Positions 16,755 through 25,319 of a stretch of DNA of 64,000 bases are shown here, piece after piece (the stretch's first letter is position 1; every line of letters starts with the position of its first letter). Position numbers and translations under genes: made by a program. The notes under the pieces were generated by a model that saw only the letters and a program-made list of their open reading frames with translations, was not told where the DNA came from and did no database searches. Origin of the DNA: Chitinophaga ginsengisoli (GTDB lineage: Bacteria; Bacteroidota; Bacteroidia; Chitinophagales; Chitinophagaceae); the NCBI RefSeq assembly GCF_003014595.1, contig NZ_PYGK01000002.1, positions 703,555 through 767,554 of the forward strand. The letters are read 5' to 3'.

Positions 16755-17549
16755 TTATAAACTGGCCTTTATTTCATCTAACGTATCAGCGAAGGCCTTT
16801 TCACGCCGTACGTCTTTTTGCCATGCCAGACCTCTTTCCACGAGGTCTATTTCCTGTTTGACAGTAGCGCCGGGTTGCCCCTCCTCCTTTCCAAGGATAA
16901 ATACTGTATCAGAAATAGCTACACTCGTTTCAATATCGTGCGACACGATTACCAGGGTTTTCAATTCGTCAGAGACTGATACCTGCAATAACATATCCAC
17001 CACTTTATCCAACACGCAGATATCAAGTCCTGAAAAGGGTTCATCAAACAGGAGAAAGGCCGATCCTTTTAGTAGTTGCTGCATAATACTGGCACGCTGA
17101 CGCTGACCGCCAGACAATTGCTGTGGGTATTTATGCAGAATGTCTGTTACTTCAAATGCAGTAGCCCATTTGGCAATAGCATCTTTTTCATTGCCCTTTA
17201 AGGCAGGGTTTTGCCTGCAGGCCATCATCAATGACTGGTAAATGGTCTTCCATTCAAACAGGTAATAATGCTGGAATACAACGCCCATATCCCCCGCTTC
17301 CACCTCCTTGTTACCAAATATGGTAATGCTTCCTGAAGATGGCTGCTGTAAGCCCGCCAACAAGCGGAATAACTGTGTTTTACCAATACCGCTTCGGCCT
17401 AGTAAAGACACTACCTGTCCCTGGCTCATACCCGGGCGTACAATATTCCGGATGGTAAAATTGACATCCCTTAAGATGGAGCGTTCACCGTAATTCAGGT
17501 CGACATGTTCCACCTCCAGCAGTACCTCTTCTTTAGTATATGTCATCAT
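16755..17549 (-). CDS. ABC transporter ATP-binding protein (TauB/SsuB type)
   Basis: This 264-residue ATPase has Walker A LLGRSGIGKTQL, Q-loop VVFQHYYLF, signature LSGGQRQRAS, Walker B FLLFDEPFSGLD and switch His in IVSHDIETS. It is of nitrate/taurine type by similarity to neighbours' layout. Its start overlaps the permease stop by 4 bp, so the two are translationally coupled. It energises the importer or exporter formed with the permease at 17546-18322. The C-terminal 40 residues (VERGLAWQKDVRREKAFADT) may contact the extra coiled-coil partners of the module. Confidence 0.9.
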   Translation of the reverse strand: MMTYTKEEVLLEVEHVDLNYGERSILRDVNFTIRNIVRPGMSQGQVVSLLGRSGIGKTQLFRLLAGLQQPSSGSITIFGNKEVEAGDMGVVFQHYYLFEWKTIYQSLMMACRQNPALKGNEKDAIAKWATAFEVTDILHKYPQQLSGGQRQRASIMQQLLKGSAFLLFDEPFSGLDICVLDKVVDMLLQVSVSDELKTLVIVSHDIETSVAISDTVFILGKEEGQPGATVKQEIDLVERGLAWQKDVRREKAFADTLDEIKASL

Positions 17550-18322
17550 GTTGTTTTCTGTGATCTTGTGTAAGGAAATAGCCAGCTACGGATGGTTGCC
17601 AGCATATAATCGAAGAACAATCCCAGCAGGAATATCAGCAGCTGTAATGCCAGTACATTGGTCAAATCGTTATACTTATTGTATTTGATCAGTAAGGCCC
17701 CTATCCCACCTTCACTCATACTAAGTCCCTCTACCATTGTGATCATCAGCCATGAGATGGCAAAGTTGTGCTGCAGTATCTCCAGTACCTTGTCGGCCTT
17801 ACCGATGACGATCACCTCGTATAGGGTTCGCCAGCGGTTATACCCCAGCGTCTTACACAGATCATACTCCTGCTGAGGAATATGCACGATGATCGACAGG
17901 AAGGAAGTCACAAAGAAGGGAACGATACCGAATATCAGCAGCCATAGTTTGAGTGCGCTACCGTTTTGCGTCAGCAGGGTAAATACAAAAATGAGCCCTG
18001 CCAGGGTGAGGTACCGGCATTTCACAATAAACTGTGCGATACCTTTAAAAAACGGCAATACAGACAAATAAGCAAAGACCAACGTGATAGCAATAGAATA
18101 CAGCATGGCCTTCATCGTCAGTAAGAAACTGACCAGCACATTATCTATCAGCGTTTTGGTGGTAGATAAGTGTGCCAGGGCTGCCACTACTTTGCCAGGC
18201 TGTGGCATCAGCCCATCAGATGTTACGTGCCACAGCGTCAGGGCCAATATCAATTGCGACAATACCAGGATCAGGAATGTCTGCTTGCTAATGATGGCGA
18301 AGGGTTGAAATAATTTCTTCAT
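17546..18322 (-). CDS. ABC transporter permease, binding-protein-dependent type
   Basis: The 258-residue integral membrane protein shows about six hydrophobic segments, and the EAA-like loop near residue 160 (EYDLCKTLGYNRWRTLYEVIV), which contacts the ATPase. It belongs to the permease family used by nitrate/taurine importers. It overlaps the ATPase gene by 4 bp. The upstream gene is the OmpA-fused substrate-binding protein, from which it is separated by a terminator-like hairpin. That hairpin probably makes the membrane components less abundant than the binding protein. Confidence 0.88.
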   Translation of the reverse strand: MKKLFQPFAIISKQTFLILVLSQLILALTLWHVTSDGLMPQPGKVVAALAHLSTTKTLIDNVLVSFLLTMKAMLYSIAITLVFAYLSVLPFFKGIAQFIVKCRYLTLAGLIFVFTLLTQNGSALKLWLLIFGIVPFFVTSFLSIIVHIPQQEYDLCKTLGYNRWRTLYEVIVIGKADKVLEILQHNFAISWLMITMVEGLSMSEGGIGALLIKYNKYNDLTNVLALQLLIFLLGLFFDYMLATIRSWLFPYTRSQKTT

Positions 18323-18350
18323 GCGGATCGTATTTTAAAAAGAGAAAAAA

Positions 18351-18382
18351 GATAGCCGCCGGCCTTTTGCCAGACGGCTATC
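18351..18382 (-). terminator. Internal terminator/attenuator between binding protein and permease genes
   Basis: On the minus strand GATAGCCG and CGGCTATC form a stem, followed by TTTTTTCTCTTTTT. It lies between the stop of the OmpA-fused binding protein (18394) and the permease start (18322). It should lower expression of the downstream permease and ATPase. Confidence 0.75.
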
Positions 18383-18393
18383 CGGGCTAATTG

Positions 18394-20160
18394 TTACTGG
18401 CCTAAGACGATTTCCACCCTTCTGTTTTGACGTCTGCCAGCCTCTGTGTCGTTATCAGCTACCGGTTTGGATGCACCAAAACCTTTTGCCTCTACACGGT
18501 TCACAGAAAGCCCCTTCTTCACCAGGTAATCTTTTACAGCAGCTGCACGCTTCTCTGACAATGGCACGTTGATATCATCAGCACCAACGTTGTCAGTATG
18601 TCCGTATACACCTACCTTCAGTCCTTCTGCTACTACTGCAGATTCAAAGATCTCGTTCAGCATTTTCAGTGACGTAGGTTTGATCACAGCGGAACCGGTC
18701 TCAAACTCGATGCTATAGGACTTTGAAGACACTTCTGACGTAATCTCCGAAGCATACTTCGTTTCAATGGCCTTACCTTCCAGCAATTCCGGGTGATTTG
18801 ACAACACCGAGAACAGGAATGATTTGTCTACCGCTTTCTCATAAGGCATATATGATGGCATCAGGGCTGGATACATTTTCACCATCAGGCTACCGAAAGT
18901 GTTGTACACGGCCTTATACCTGTCAATCTTGTCTTCACCCAATCCGAAGGTATTCGCCATGTCCTGCAGGTTAAATACTGCTGATCCACCCAATGTTACC
19001 TTCAGTCCCTGGATATCCTTTTCTTCCACACCATTGTAATATTTCAGCCAGTAGTTAGCGTCCTGTTCGTTATACACCTCAGCGCTTACTTTAGCCGCAA
19101 AGGCTTTGGCATCGTTGAAAGAACGTACCTGGTCGCCCGCCTGTGCCAGGGCAATGATCATATTCTCGATATCGGTCCTGTGATCGTTTGCCCATTTCCT
19201 GATCGCGATAGTCTGGTTAGGCATCTGCGAAGCGTACTGTTTGGTGCTGGCGATCGTTACCAGTCCACCTTTCTTCGTTGATACGTTTACGTCTCCGGGC
19301 GTCCAGGTGGCCACCGCATCCACACCTACAGTAGTGTCTTTACCGGTCGTTTTACCATTCACCACTACCTTACGGCTTTCGGTATAACCGGTGATGTACT
19401 TGTTAGGTGCATCCAGGAAGTCGTTGGCCGCAATAATGTTGATAGCAGTAGCATCGTAGGTGGTTTCGTCAGGGTTTACCTTCAGACCATTATCCCCTGC
19501 CCATTTCAACAGAATATTGATGTCACCGTCACGCAATACACCTGCCACGCATTTACCGATAGCGGTTTTAGGATCAGCCTTCCATTGCTGCGGGCCCATT
19601 ACCTGGTCTTCACCATATGACTTACCGTGTGTAACAGGGATGATCACGGGCTGATATTCAGGTCCAAGTGGGTCCAGCTCTTTCGACAATGCAGTCATAA
19701 AAGCAGGCATACCGTCGCCCATGAAGGTGATGAGCACACCTGGGGTGTTGGCATCCTTTTTATATTCCTGGGCAAACTTTACCAGGTCGGCCATCTGCTT
19801 GTTACAGTCATCCTGCCGTACATAGGTGATGTCCAGTTTTGCATTGTCGAACAGGGATCCTTTGGTAGTACGTACACCACCGTTGGCATACATCCCTGAG
19901 AACTGGCTGTTCCAGGCCATACGTAACCAGGTGATCTGTGTGCCACCATTTCCTGCAGGTTCACTGCCGGGTAAAGGCACCTTTACAGCATTACCGCTTA
20001 AAGAGGCGTCAGGTGCGTCAGGTAATACTACCTTACCTACTTCCAGCGACTCGCCCACTTGTTTCGGGCGGCCCTGATACCATCTTACGCCTATAATGCC
20101 GGCTGCTACTACGGCAGCTATAATGAAAAGTTTTCCTGCGGGTTTTAATTTGATTGCCAT
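18394..20160 (-). CDS. Substrate-binding protein fused to a C-terminal OmpA domain, inner-membrane anchored
   Basis: This 588-residue protein has one N-terminal transmembrane helix (KLFIIAAVVAAGIIGVRWY, residues about 10-28), a periplasmic substrate-binding-protein-like body (about residues 70-430), and an OmpA/MotB-type peptidoglycan-binding domain at residues about 465-588. In the last, YGHTDNVGADDINVPLSEKR and GFGASKPVADNDTEAGRRQN are the classical motifs. A binding protein tied to both the inner membrane and the cell wall is unusual. The downstream genes encode the permease and ATPase and upstream are two coiled-coil proteins, so it works in one module with them. The ligand is unknown. 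Confidence 0.85.
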   Translation of the reverse strand: MAIKLKPAGKLFIIAAVVAAGIIGVRWYQGRPKQVGESLEVGKVVLPDAPDASLSGNAVKVPLPGSEPAGNGGTQITWLRMAWNSQFSGMYANGGVRTTKGSLFDNAKLDITYVRQDDCNKQMADLVKFAQEYKKDANTPGVLITFMGDGMPAFMTALSKELDPLGPEYQPVIIPVTHGKSYGEDQVMGPQQWKADPKTAIGKCVAGVLRDGDINILLKWAGDNGLKVNPDETTYDATAINIIAANDFLDAPNKYITGYTESRKVVVNGKTTGKDTTVGVDAVATWTPGDVNVSTKKGGLVTIASTKQYASQMPNQTIAIRKWANDHRTDIENMIIALAQAGDQVRSFNDAKAFAAKVSAEVYNEQDANYWLKYYNGVEEKDIQGLKVTLGGSAVFNLQDMANTFGLGEDKIDRYKAVYNTFGSLMVKMYPALMPSYMPYEKAVDKSFLFSVLSNHPELLEGKAIETKYASEITSEVSSKSYSIEFETGSAVIKPTSLKMLNEIFESAVVAEGLKVGVYGHTDNVGADDINVPLSEKRAAAVKDYLVKKGLSVNRVEAKGFGASKPVADNDTEAGRRQNRRVEIVLGQ

Positions 20161-20204
20161 TTTATACTGTGTTTAGTCTTGTTAAAAATTGTTTGTGATA
20201 AATG

Positions 20205-21197
20205 TTAGTCCAGTAAGCCTCTGTGCCTGTCTGGTGTCTGCACACCTTTCAATCTTCCGCTGTCGCTGTTTCTGTTCAGCGCAGACTGCGTATAGTTGAA
20301 ATCGGAATGCACATCGAAACTGTTGATCAGCTCTATTGCCTGTGCTGACTTGGCCTTATCTTCCAGTACCTTATCGTCCATAAAACGGGAGGTCACATCG
20401 ATGGCCGATTTGATATGGCCGATCTTCTCCCCGATACGTACTTTCAGTATGGCCAGCGCCTTCTCGGCATCCTGGTTCAGACCATCGTCGCCCTTGAATG
20501 CTTTCATTGCACTGCTCACAGCCGACAATCCGGTAGTGACAGAGTAATACAGATCCTTTTTAGCTTCCAGGTCAAGCTTCGCGTCTTCCAGCATGATACC
20601 ACTTTCCTCGTATGCAGCATCTGCAAAGGAAACCAGCTTGTTCAGGTCACCCACGATGGGCGTTACATTATCTATGTACTCCCTGCAGCGGATCACGTTG
20701 TTAGCATACAGGTCTATCTGCCTGTTGTTCTTGTTTTCGCTTTGCAGGATCTTTACCTTCTGGATGTTCAGCTGTAATTCCTTCTCCTTTTCTTTCAGCT
20801 TGTCCAGCAATTCGCTCTGCTTACCTTTCAGTTTCGCGCTTTGTTTGAACAGGGTATTCCTGTCCTCATAACCCTGATCGATCTTAGCCTGCAGAATCGC
20901 AAATGGATTCAGTTCTATGGCCAGACCAACCGTGTAGTTCGCGATGAATTCTGAGAAGTATTTCAGTGCGCGCCAGAACTTTTTGTTGGTGAACAGCATC
21001 AGCAGGAAACCGAGTACGACACCACCGATCACCAGGTTGACCAGGTTCCAGGTTACTGTCACCAGCCATGGTAATACATAGGTGGCAAATGTATAGCCCA
21101 GCCCCACGAAGAGCGAGATACCCACTACTGTGGTGGCTACATTTTTAGGCTCGGAAAACCAGTTTGTTTTTACAGCCTTATTCATTACTTCATTCAT
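20205..21197 (-). CDS. Two-helix membrane protein with long coiled coil (PspA-like helical region)
   Basis: The 330-residue protein has two hydrophobic helices at about residues 20-42 and 48-68, followed by a short amphipathic segment and a long helical region (LKGKQSELLDKLKEKEKELQ). The helical part resembles PspA/TelA-like coiled coils in composition but no family assignment is certain. It sits between the coiled-coil gene at 21208 and the OmpA-fused binding-protein gene, with gaps of 10 and 44 bp. It probably forms a membrane scaffold that works with the transporter. The C-terminus is rich in Asp/Asn/Arg and may be flexible. Confidence 0.65.
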   Translation of the reverse strand: MNEVMNKAVKTNWFSEPKNVATTVVGISLFVGLGYTFATYVLPWLVTVTWNLVNLVIGGVVLGFLLMLFTNKKFWRALKYFSEFIANYTVGLAIELNPFAILQAKIDQGYEDRNTLFKQSAKLKGKQSELLDKLKEKEKELQLNIQKVKILQSENKNNRQIDLYANNVIRCREYIDNVTPIVGDLNKLVSFADAAYEESGIMLEDAKLDLEAKKDLYYSVTTGLSAVSSAMKAFKGDDGLNQDAEKALAILKVRIGEKIGHIKSAIDVTSRFMDDKVLEDKAKSAQAIELINSFDVHSDFNYTQSALNRNSDSGRLKGVQTPDRHRGLLD

Positions 21198-21207
21198 GTC
21201 GTATGTT

Positions 21208-21837
21208 TTAAAGTATGTGTTGCTTTATTTTTTCTATGTCCTGCAGCAGCTTGTTCCTGTTGCCTGTCATGGCAGCTTCGTAACCGCTGGTGCTGTTTTC
21301 GATCTTTGCTTCGTTCTCCGCGATTTCCTGTGTGAGCACACCAATCTGTTGCTGCAGGTGTTGTATTTCCTGCGACAGTTTTTGTATGTGTTCCTGCACC
21401 TGCTCCACTTCCTTTTTCTTGTTCTGCACCTTGTCAAGCAAGGCCTGGTCTACCGTGTTATGAAAGGCTGCAGCATCTGCATCCAGTATCTTCAGGTATT
21501 CCTGCGCGGAGGACAGGAGTTTTTGTTTGTCCAGTCCCTGCGCCTGCAAACCGGCGAAGGCAGCGACGAAGCGGGCACTCTCGTCTTTGATGACATGCAT
21601 CGCTTCCGTCATTTTTGCGAACTCATAGTAGTCCGGACCGGGAAGGTTTGCATCAGCAAACAACTTGTTGAAGTAGTCGCTGAATTTGTGATCCGTATCC
21701 GTAGCAGCACGTGTTTCCGTACCACGCGGAGGCGGCGGAGATGCTTGCACAGGGTGCGTTGTAGCATCCTCCTCTTTTTTTGTCTTATCCTCCATTTCTA
21801 TGAAGGCTGATAAGATTTTTTTACCTAGTGAAGGCAT
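21208..21837 (-). CDS. Cytoplasmic coiled-coil protein, first gene of the transporter module
   Basis: From ATG 21837 (MPSLGKKILSAF) the product is 209 residues; a longer frame starts at 21897 but its first 20 residues look non-coding. The N-terminal 70 residues are charged and Pro-rich (TTHPVQASPPPPRGTE), then an alpha-helical region ending in a coiled coil near residue 140-209 (KVQNKKKEVEQVQEHIQKL, LQQQIGVLTQEIAENEAKI). No known domain is recognised. It is 10 bp upstream of the two-helix coiled-coil gene and is the first of five co-directional genes (21.8-16.8 kb). It probably interacts with its neighbour. Confidence 0.6.
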   Translation of the reverse strand: MPSLGKKILSAFIEMEDKTKKEEDATTHPVQASPPPPRGTETRAATDTDHKFSDYFNKLFADANLPGPDYYEFAKMTEAMHVIKDESARFVAAFAGLQAQGLDKQKLLSSAQEYLKILDADAAAFHNTVDQALLDKVQNKKKEVEQVQEHIQKLSQEIQHLQQQIGVLTQEIAENEAKIENSTSGYEAAMTGNRNKLLQDIEKIKQHIL

Positions 21838-22641
21838 AACATTGTGTTTTATAAGGGTGAATAAATCACTGAGTAATGGGCATAGCTCCGCCAGCACGAC
21901 TTTTCATCGCGTTTTTTTCCTAAAGCCTTATCAGGGGGAAAAGGAGGCAGACAATGCCTGACATACGGGGGCAGATAGCTATGACGCCAGTATTACTGAC
22001 ACGTAGCCTGCTGTTGGTGATGACGTATAAGAGTGCCTGCAATGGCAGCCTGTATAGCCAACGACTGGAAGTTTTACATTGTAGTCTGGAAATTTGTACG
22101 AATGAATAAAACCCAGGTTTTGTACCTGCTGAGCCGCTTCGCAACTCCGTTAAATTCTGTACTGTAGATTTTCTTTACAGGGTGGGAATTTCCGGTGGTT
22201 ATAGCTCTTCAATGAAGGCGAGCTATCATCTTACCCGAAAAACTGTTTGTCATGTTCTTTGGAGATTGACTCCGTTTTGATTTGATGACTCAAAGATATG
22301 GCGCTCTTAACATTTCCTTGACAACTACCAATATGAGCGGTAAACTGGATTGTAGAATGGTTATCGGAATTGATGAACGGTAATATACAGGTATAAGCGA
22401 AAATATAGGAGTTTAAGCGGCACATCTCTAATTTGAACGGAACCTCAATAATGACCTTACAATCAAATAATTGCAGGGGTATGCAATATTTAGGGAACCC
22501 CGGCAACTTATCAAGCCTCCAGAGGGAAAAACACTGCGGAATGCTTTCCTTCCAACCAATAGCAATATACTGATAACCATTCACTTAACCATAACAAAGC
22601 ACCCCATTTAAATTATCACAACAGTTTCCTACCTTTAAAAC
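21838..22641. other. Intergenic stretch between the transporter module and a Crp-type gene
   Basis: About 800 bases with divergent genes on either side, so both promoters should lie here. A 117-codon minus-strand frame at 22231-22584 has no family resemblance and a composition like random translation. I do not see any other feature. Confidence 0.4.
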
Positions 22642-23217
22642 ATGAATGGCCAGGAATTATTAAAACAGCACATTTCTAAAACCGCAACGCTGACTGACGA
22701 GCAGTTTGATTACTTCTTTTCACATTTTACTCTCCTGTCCTTCAAAAAGGGGCAGACGATCATTAGTGAGGGAGATGAGGTAGACTGCGAATATTTTGTC
22801 GTTTCCGGCTGTTTGAAGGCATTCTTTATCAATGACGACATTAAGATGTACATCCTGCAATTTGCGATGTCTACATGGTGGACGTCTGACTATAATGCGC
22901 TTTACAGTCATTCCCGGGCTACTATCAATGTAGATTGCATTACGGATGCTGAAGTCCTTTGTCTGAAAAGTGCAGACCGCGAAAAGCTCTGCGCTGAAAT
23001 ACACCAGGTAGAACATTTCTTTCGCTGGCGAACAAACAGGGGTTATGTAGCTTCACAGAAAAGGCTCCTTTCTTTTATGAATAACGACGCCAAAAAACGT
23101 TATGAAGAGTTGTTGACCCTCTACCCCGAATTATATAACCTGGTACCGAAACACCTGATAGCCGCTTACCTGGGCATTACCAGGGAAACATTAAGCAGGC
23201 TTTATAACGGTCGTTAA
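22642..23217 (+). CDS. Crp/Fnr family transcriptional regulator
   Basis: This 191-residue protein has the cNMP-binding-like beta roll (FKKGQTIISEGDEVDCEYFVVSGCLKAF, ILQFAMSTWWTSD) and a C-terminal HTH (LIAAYLGITRETLSRLYNGR). It is a typical Bacteroidota Crp-type regulator, which usually lacks a proven cyclic nucleotide ligand. It is followed 13 bp after its stop by two CRP-like palindromes that stand in front of the YceI operon. It probably controls that operon, and maybe itself. A second Crp-type gene is at 16064 in this window. Confidence 0.88.
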   Translation: MNGQELLKQHISKTATLTDEQFDYFFSHFTLLSFKKGQTIISEGDEVDCEYFVVSGCLKAFFINDDIKMYILQFAMSTWWTSDYNALYSHSRATINVDCITDAEVLCLKSADREKLCAEIHQVEHFFRWRTNRGYVASQKRLLSFMNNDAKKRYEELLTLYPELYNLVPKHLIAAYLGITRETLSRLYNGR

Positions 23218-23229
23218 CCCTCCCTGCGA

Positions 23230-23272
23230 TGTGATGTATGTCACATAATTAATGAATGTGATGTACGTCACG
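23230..23272 (+). promoter_or_regulatory. Two CRP-like operator palindromes in front of the YceI operon
   Basis: TGTGATGTATGTCACA (23230-23245) is a perfect match to TGTGA-N6-TCACA. TGTGATGTACGTCACG (23257-23272) differs only at the last base. Their centres are 27 bp apart. They lie 70-112 bp upstream of the YceI ATG and directly downstream of a Crp-type gene. Use by that Crp protein is inferred. Confidence 0.8.
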
Positions 23273-23341
23273 TAACCACCTTGAAATTCCTTTCTTTCTT
23301 TGTGTTGTCAAATCAAACGTAAACAATTAAACATACACAAA

Positions 23342-23863
23342 ATGGAAACGAAAAAATTTCAGATCGTAAACGCACAAAGTAATATAGACTGGACCGGCCG
23401 TAAAGTAACCGGCGCACATAATGGCACTATCGGTATCAAAGACGGTACCCTGATCTTCACTGATGGTAAATTGTCTGGTGGCAACTTCGTTATAGATACC
23501 ACCTCCATAAAGATCCTGGATGTCGCAGATCCTGCTACAAATGCACAATTCGCCGGCCACCTGGCTTCAGACGATTTCTTCTCTATCGACAAATATCCTG
23601 AAGCGACCCTGCAGATCACCAGTGTATCAGCCAATCACGTTCAGGGCGACCTTACCATCAAAGGTATCACTCATCCCGTTGCTTTTGATATCACTATCAA
23701 CGCCAGCAATGGCGATACAGTAACTGCCTCCGGTAAACTGGTCATTGACCGTACCAAATATGGTATTAAGTTCCGCTCCGGCAACTTCTTCAAAGACCTC
23801 GGAGATACACTCATCTACAACGACTTTGATCTCGATGTAACTATCACAGCAAAAGCTGCCTGA
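23342..23863 (+). CDS. YceI family protein
   Basis: The 173-residue product (ATG 23342) follows the YceI fold: IVNAQSNIDWTGRKVTGAHNGTI at the N-terminus, then FVIDTTSIKILDVAD, AGHLASDDFFSIDKYPEATL and the C-terminal beta strands ending IYNDFDLDVTITAKA. YceI proteins are lipocalin-like beta barrels that bind polyisoprenoid or other hydrophobic molecules. Here there is no signal peptide, so it should stay in the cytoplasm, unlike the E. coli protein. It is the first gene of a five-gene operon led by the two CRP-like palindromes. Confidence 0.9.
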   Translation: METKKFQIVNAQSNIDWTGRKVTGAHNGTIGIKDGTLIFTDGKLSGGNFVIDTTSIKILDVADPATNAQFAGHLASDDFFSIDKYPEATLQITSVSANHVQGDLTIKGITHPVAFDITINASNGDTVTASGKLVIDRTKYGIKFRSGNFFKDLGDTLIYNDFDLDVTITAKAA

Positions 23864-23894
23864 TATAACACTTCACCCCTAAAAATTTACGAAT

Positions 23895-24113
23895 ATGCCT
23901 TACGTAAAGATTGAACTCACCCGCGAGGGAGTTACCCGTGAGCAGAAACAACAATTGATCAAGGGTGTAACAGACCTGATCACCGATGTACTCAATAAGG
24001 ATCCCCAGCTGACACATGTTGTCATACAGGAGGTGAACCTTGACGACTGGGGATTCGGAGGCGAACAGGTATCTGTTCTCCGCGAAAAAGGAATCACAGC
24101 AGATAAAAAATAA
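23895..24113 (+). CDS. 4-oxalocrotonate tautomerase family protein
   Basis: The 72-residue product begins MPYVKIELTREGVTREQKQQL. After removal of Met, Pro1 would be the catalytic base of the tautomerase family. Length and the central VVIQEVNLDDWGFGGE (with the Asn/Asp-Trp pattern) fit the 4-OT group. It is 31 bp downstream of the YceI gene and 5 bp upstream of an SDR. It probably acts on an enol or keto intermediate in the same pathway; the substrate is unknown. Confidence 0.85.
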   Translation: MPYVKIELTREGVTREQKQQLIKGVTDLITDVLNKDPQLTHVVIQEVNLDDWGFGGEQVSVLREKGITADKK

Positions 24114-24118
24114 GAACA

Positions 24119-24853
24119 ATGAAAACGCAAACAGTGATCGTTACCGGAGCGTCTTCCGGTATCGGTAAAGAAATAGCAAAGTACTTCCTCCAGAGAGGAG
24201 ATAATGTAGTCATCAATTCCAATACAGCAGATAAGCTGGAAGCAGCATTCAAAGAGCTCGGCGGAGGCAGCAACCTCGCTATGGTTGCCGGCAACGTGAG
24301 TGATAAAAAGACCGGTGAAAAGCTGGTTGCCACAGCAGTTGAAAAATTCGGTGCTGCGGATGTACTGGTAAACAACGCCGGTATATTTGAAACCAGGCCA
24401 TTCCTTGAAGTGGACGAAGCTTATCTGGACCGCTTTCTGAACACTAACCTGAAAGGTACCTATTTCACCACTCAGGCAGTGATCCCTCAGATGTTGAAAC
24501 AGCACGGTGGCGTGGTGATCAACATAGGTACTCCCTTAGTTCATCATGCATTAGGTGGCGTACCGATCACCGCACCCATGTCCAGTAAAGGAGCCATTCA
24601 CTCATTGACGTTGCAGCTGGCAGCTGAATTCGGTAAAGATAATATCCGGGTGAATACCATCGCACCAGGTACGATCCGAACGCCTATGCATGGAGATGAT
24701 GCTGATAAAACCGCCGGTCTTCATTTACTGAACCGCATCGGCGAAGTGGAAGATGTTGCTGAAATGGTTTATACGGTAGCAAAAAGTAACTTCATCACCG
24801 GCACGATCATCAATGTAGACGGTGGCGCAGGTGCCGGACATCATGTAAATTGA
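24119..24853 (+). CDS. SDR family protein with replaced catalytic Ser and Tyr
   Basis: This 244-residue product has the NAD(P) Rossmann motif TGASSGIG (residues about 9-16), NNAG (about 88), and the C-terminal motif NTIAPGTIRTPM. The catalytic YxxxK region reads PMSSK: Lys is kept, Tyr is Pro. The upstream Ser position reads NIGTPL instead of NISS. So the standard SDR Ser-Tyr-Lys triad is missing two residues. The fold and cofactor site are intact. It may bind cofactor or ligand without normal hydride transfer, or use other residues. It lies 5 bp after the tautomerase gene and 1 bp before the NTF2-like gene. Confidence 0.88.
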   Translation: MKTQTVIVTGASSGIGKEIAKYFLQRGDNVVINSNTADKLEAAFKELGGGSNLAMVAGNVSDKKTGEKLVATAVEKFGAADVLVNNAGIFETRPFLEVDEAYLDRFLNTNLKGTYFTTQAVIPQMLKQHGGVVINIGTPLVHHALGGVPITAPMSSKGAIHSLTLQLAAEFGKDNIRVNTIAPGTIRTPMHGDDADKTAGLHLLNRIGEVEDVAEMVYTVAKSNFITGTIINVDGGAGAGHHVN

Positions 24854-24854
24854 T

Positions 24855-25310
24855 ATGAAAAAATTATTGTCAATACTCGCTTTTATGGCCTGCATTCCGC
24901 TGGCCATAAAAGCTCAAAAGACTGATCATATGGATACGCAAAAAGCTGATATAGCAGCTATTTCCGAAACACTGGAAAGCTATTATTTCAAAGGCATTTA
25001 TGAGGGTAACCTGGAGTTGTTGAAGCCGGTGTATCACCCTGGCACCTTGCTTTTCGGGGATGTAAAAGGGCAGCCTTATGCCAAAACGCTGGAGCAATAT
25101 CTCGATGGTGTAGCACACCGCCAGAGCCCAAAAGATTCAGGGAAACCATTCAAAGGGGAAATTGTATCCGTCAGGGCCGTCAACTCTATCGCGGTAGCCG
25201 AGGTGAAGGTAAAAATGTATGACTTTAATTATCACGAGTTTTTATCTTTCCATAAGATAGATGGCAAATGGCTCATCGTCAATAAAATGATCAGCGACGT
25301 TCAGGAATAA
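24855..25310 (+). CDS. Secreted NTF2/SnoaL-like protein
   Basis: The 151-residue product has a signal peptide (KLLSILAFMACIPLAIKAQ) and then an NTF2-like domain with the pattern of the Lumazine-binding/DUF4440 group: SETLESYYFKGIYEGNLELL, FHPGT-like YHPGTLLFGDV, and a C-terminal FLSFHKIDGKWLIVNKMI. NTF2-like proteins form alpha+beta cones that bind small hydrophobic molecules and sometimes act as isomerases or hydrolases. Exported, unlike its operon neighbours. It follows the SDR by 1 bp and precedes the nitronate monooxygenase gene by 9 bp. Confidence 0.75.
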   Translation: MKKLLSILAFMACIPLAIKAQKTDHMDTQKADIAAISETLESYYFKGIYEGNLELLKPVYHPGTLLFGDVKGQPYAKTLEQYLDGVAHRQSPKDSGKPFKGEIVSVRAVNSIAVAEVKVKMYDFNYHEFLSFHKIDGKWLIVNKMISDVQE

Positions 25311-25319
25311 CTTTTAATC

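Noticed and set aside
22231..22584. 117-codon minus-strand frame before the second Crp gene
   Set aside because: Composition is like translated non-coding DNA and no motif is visible.
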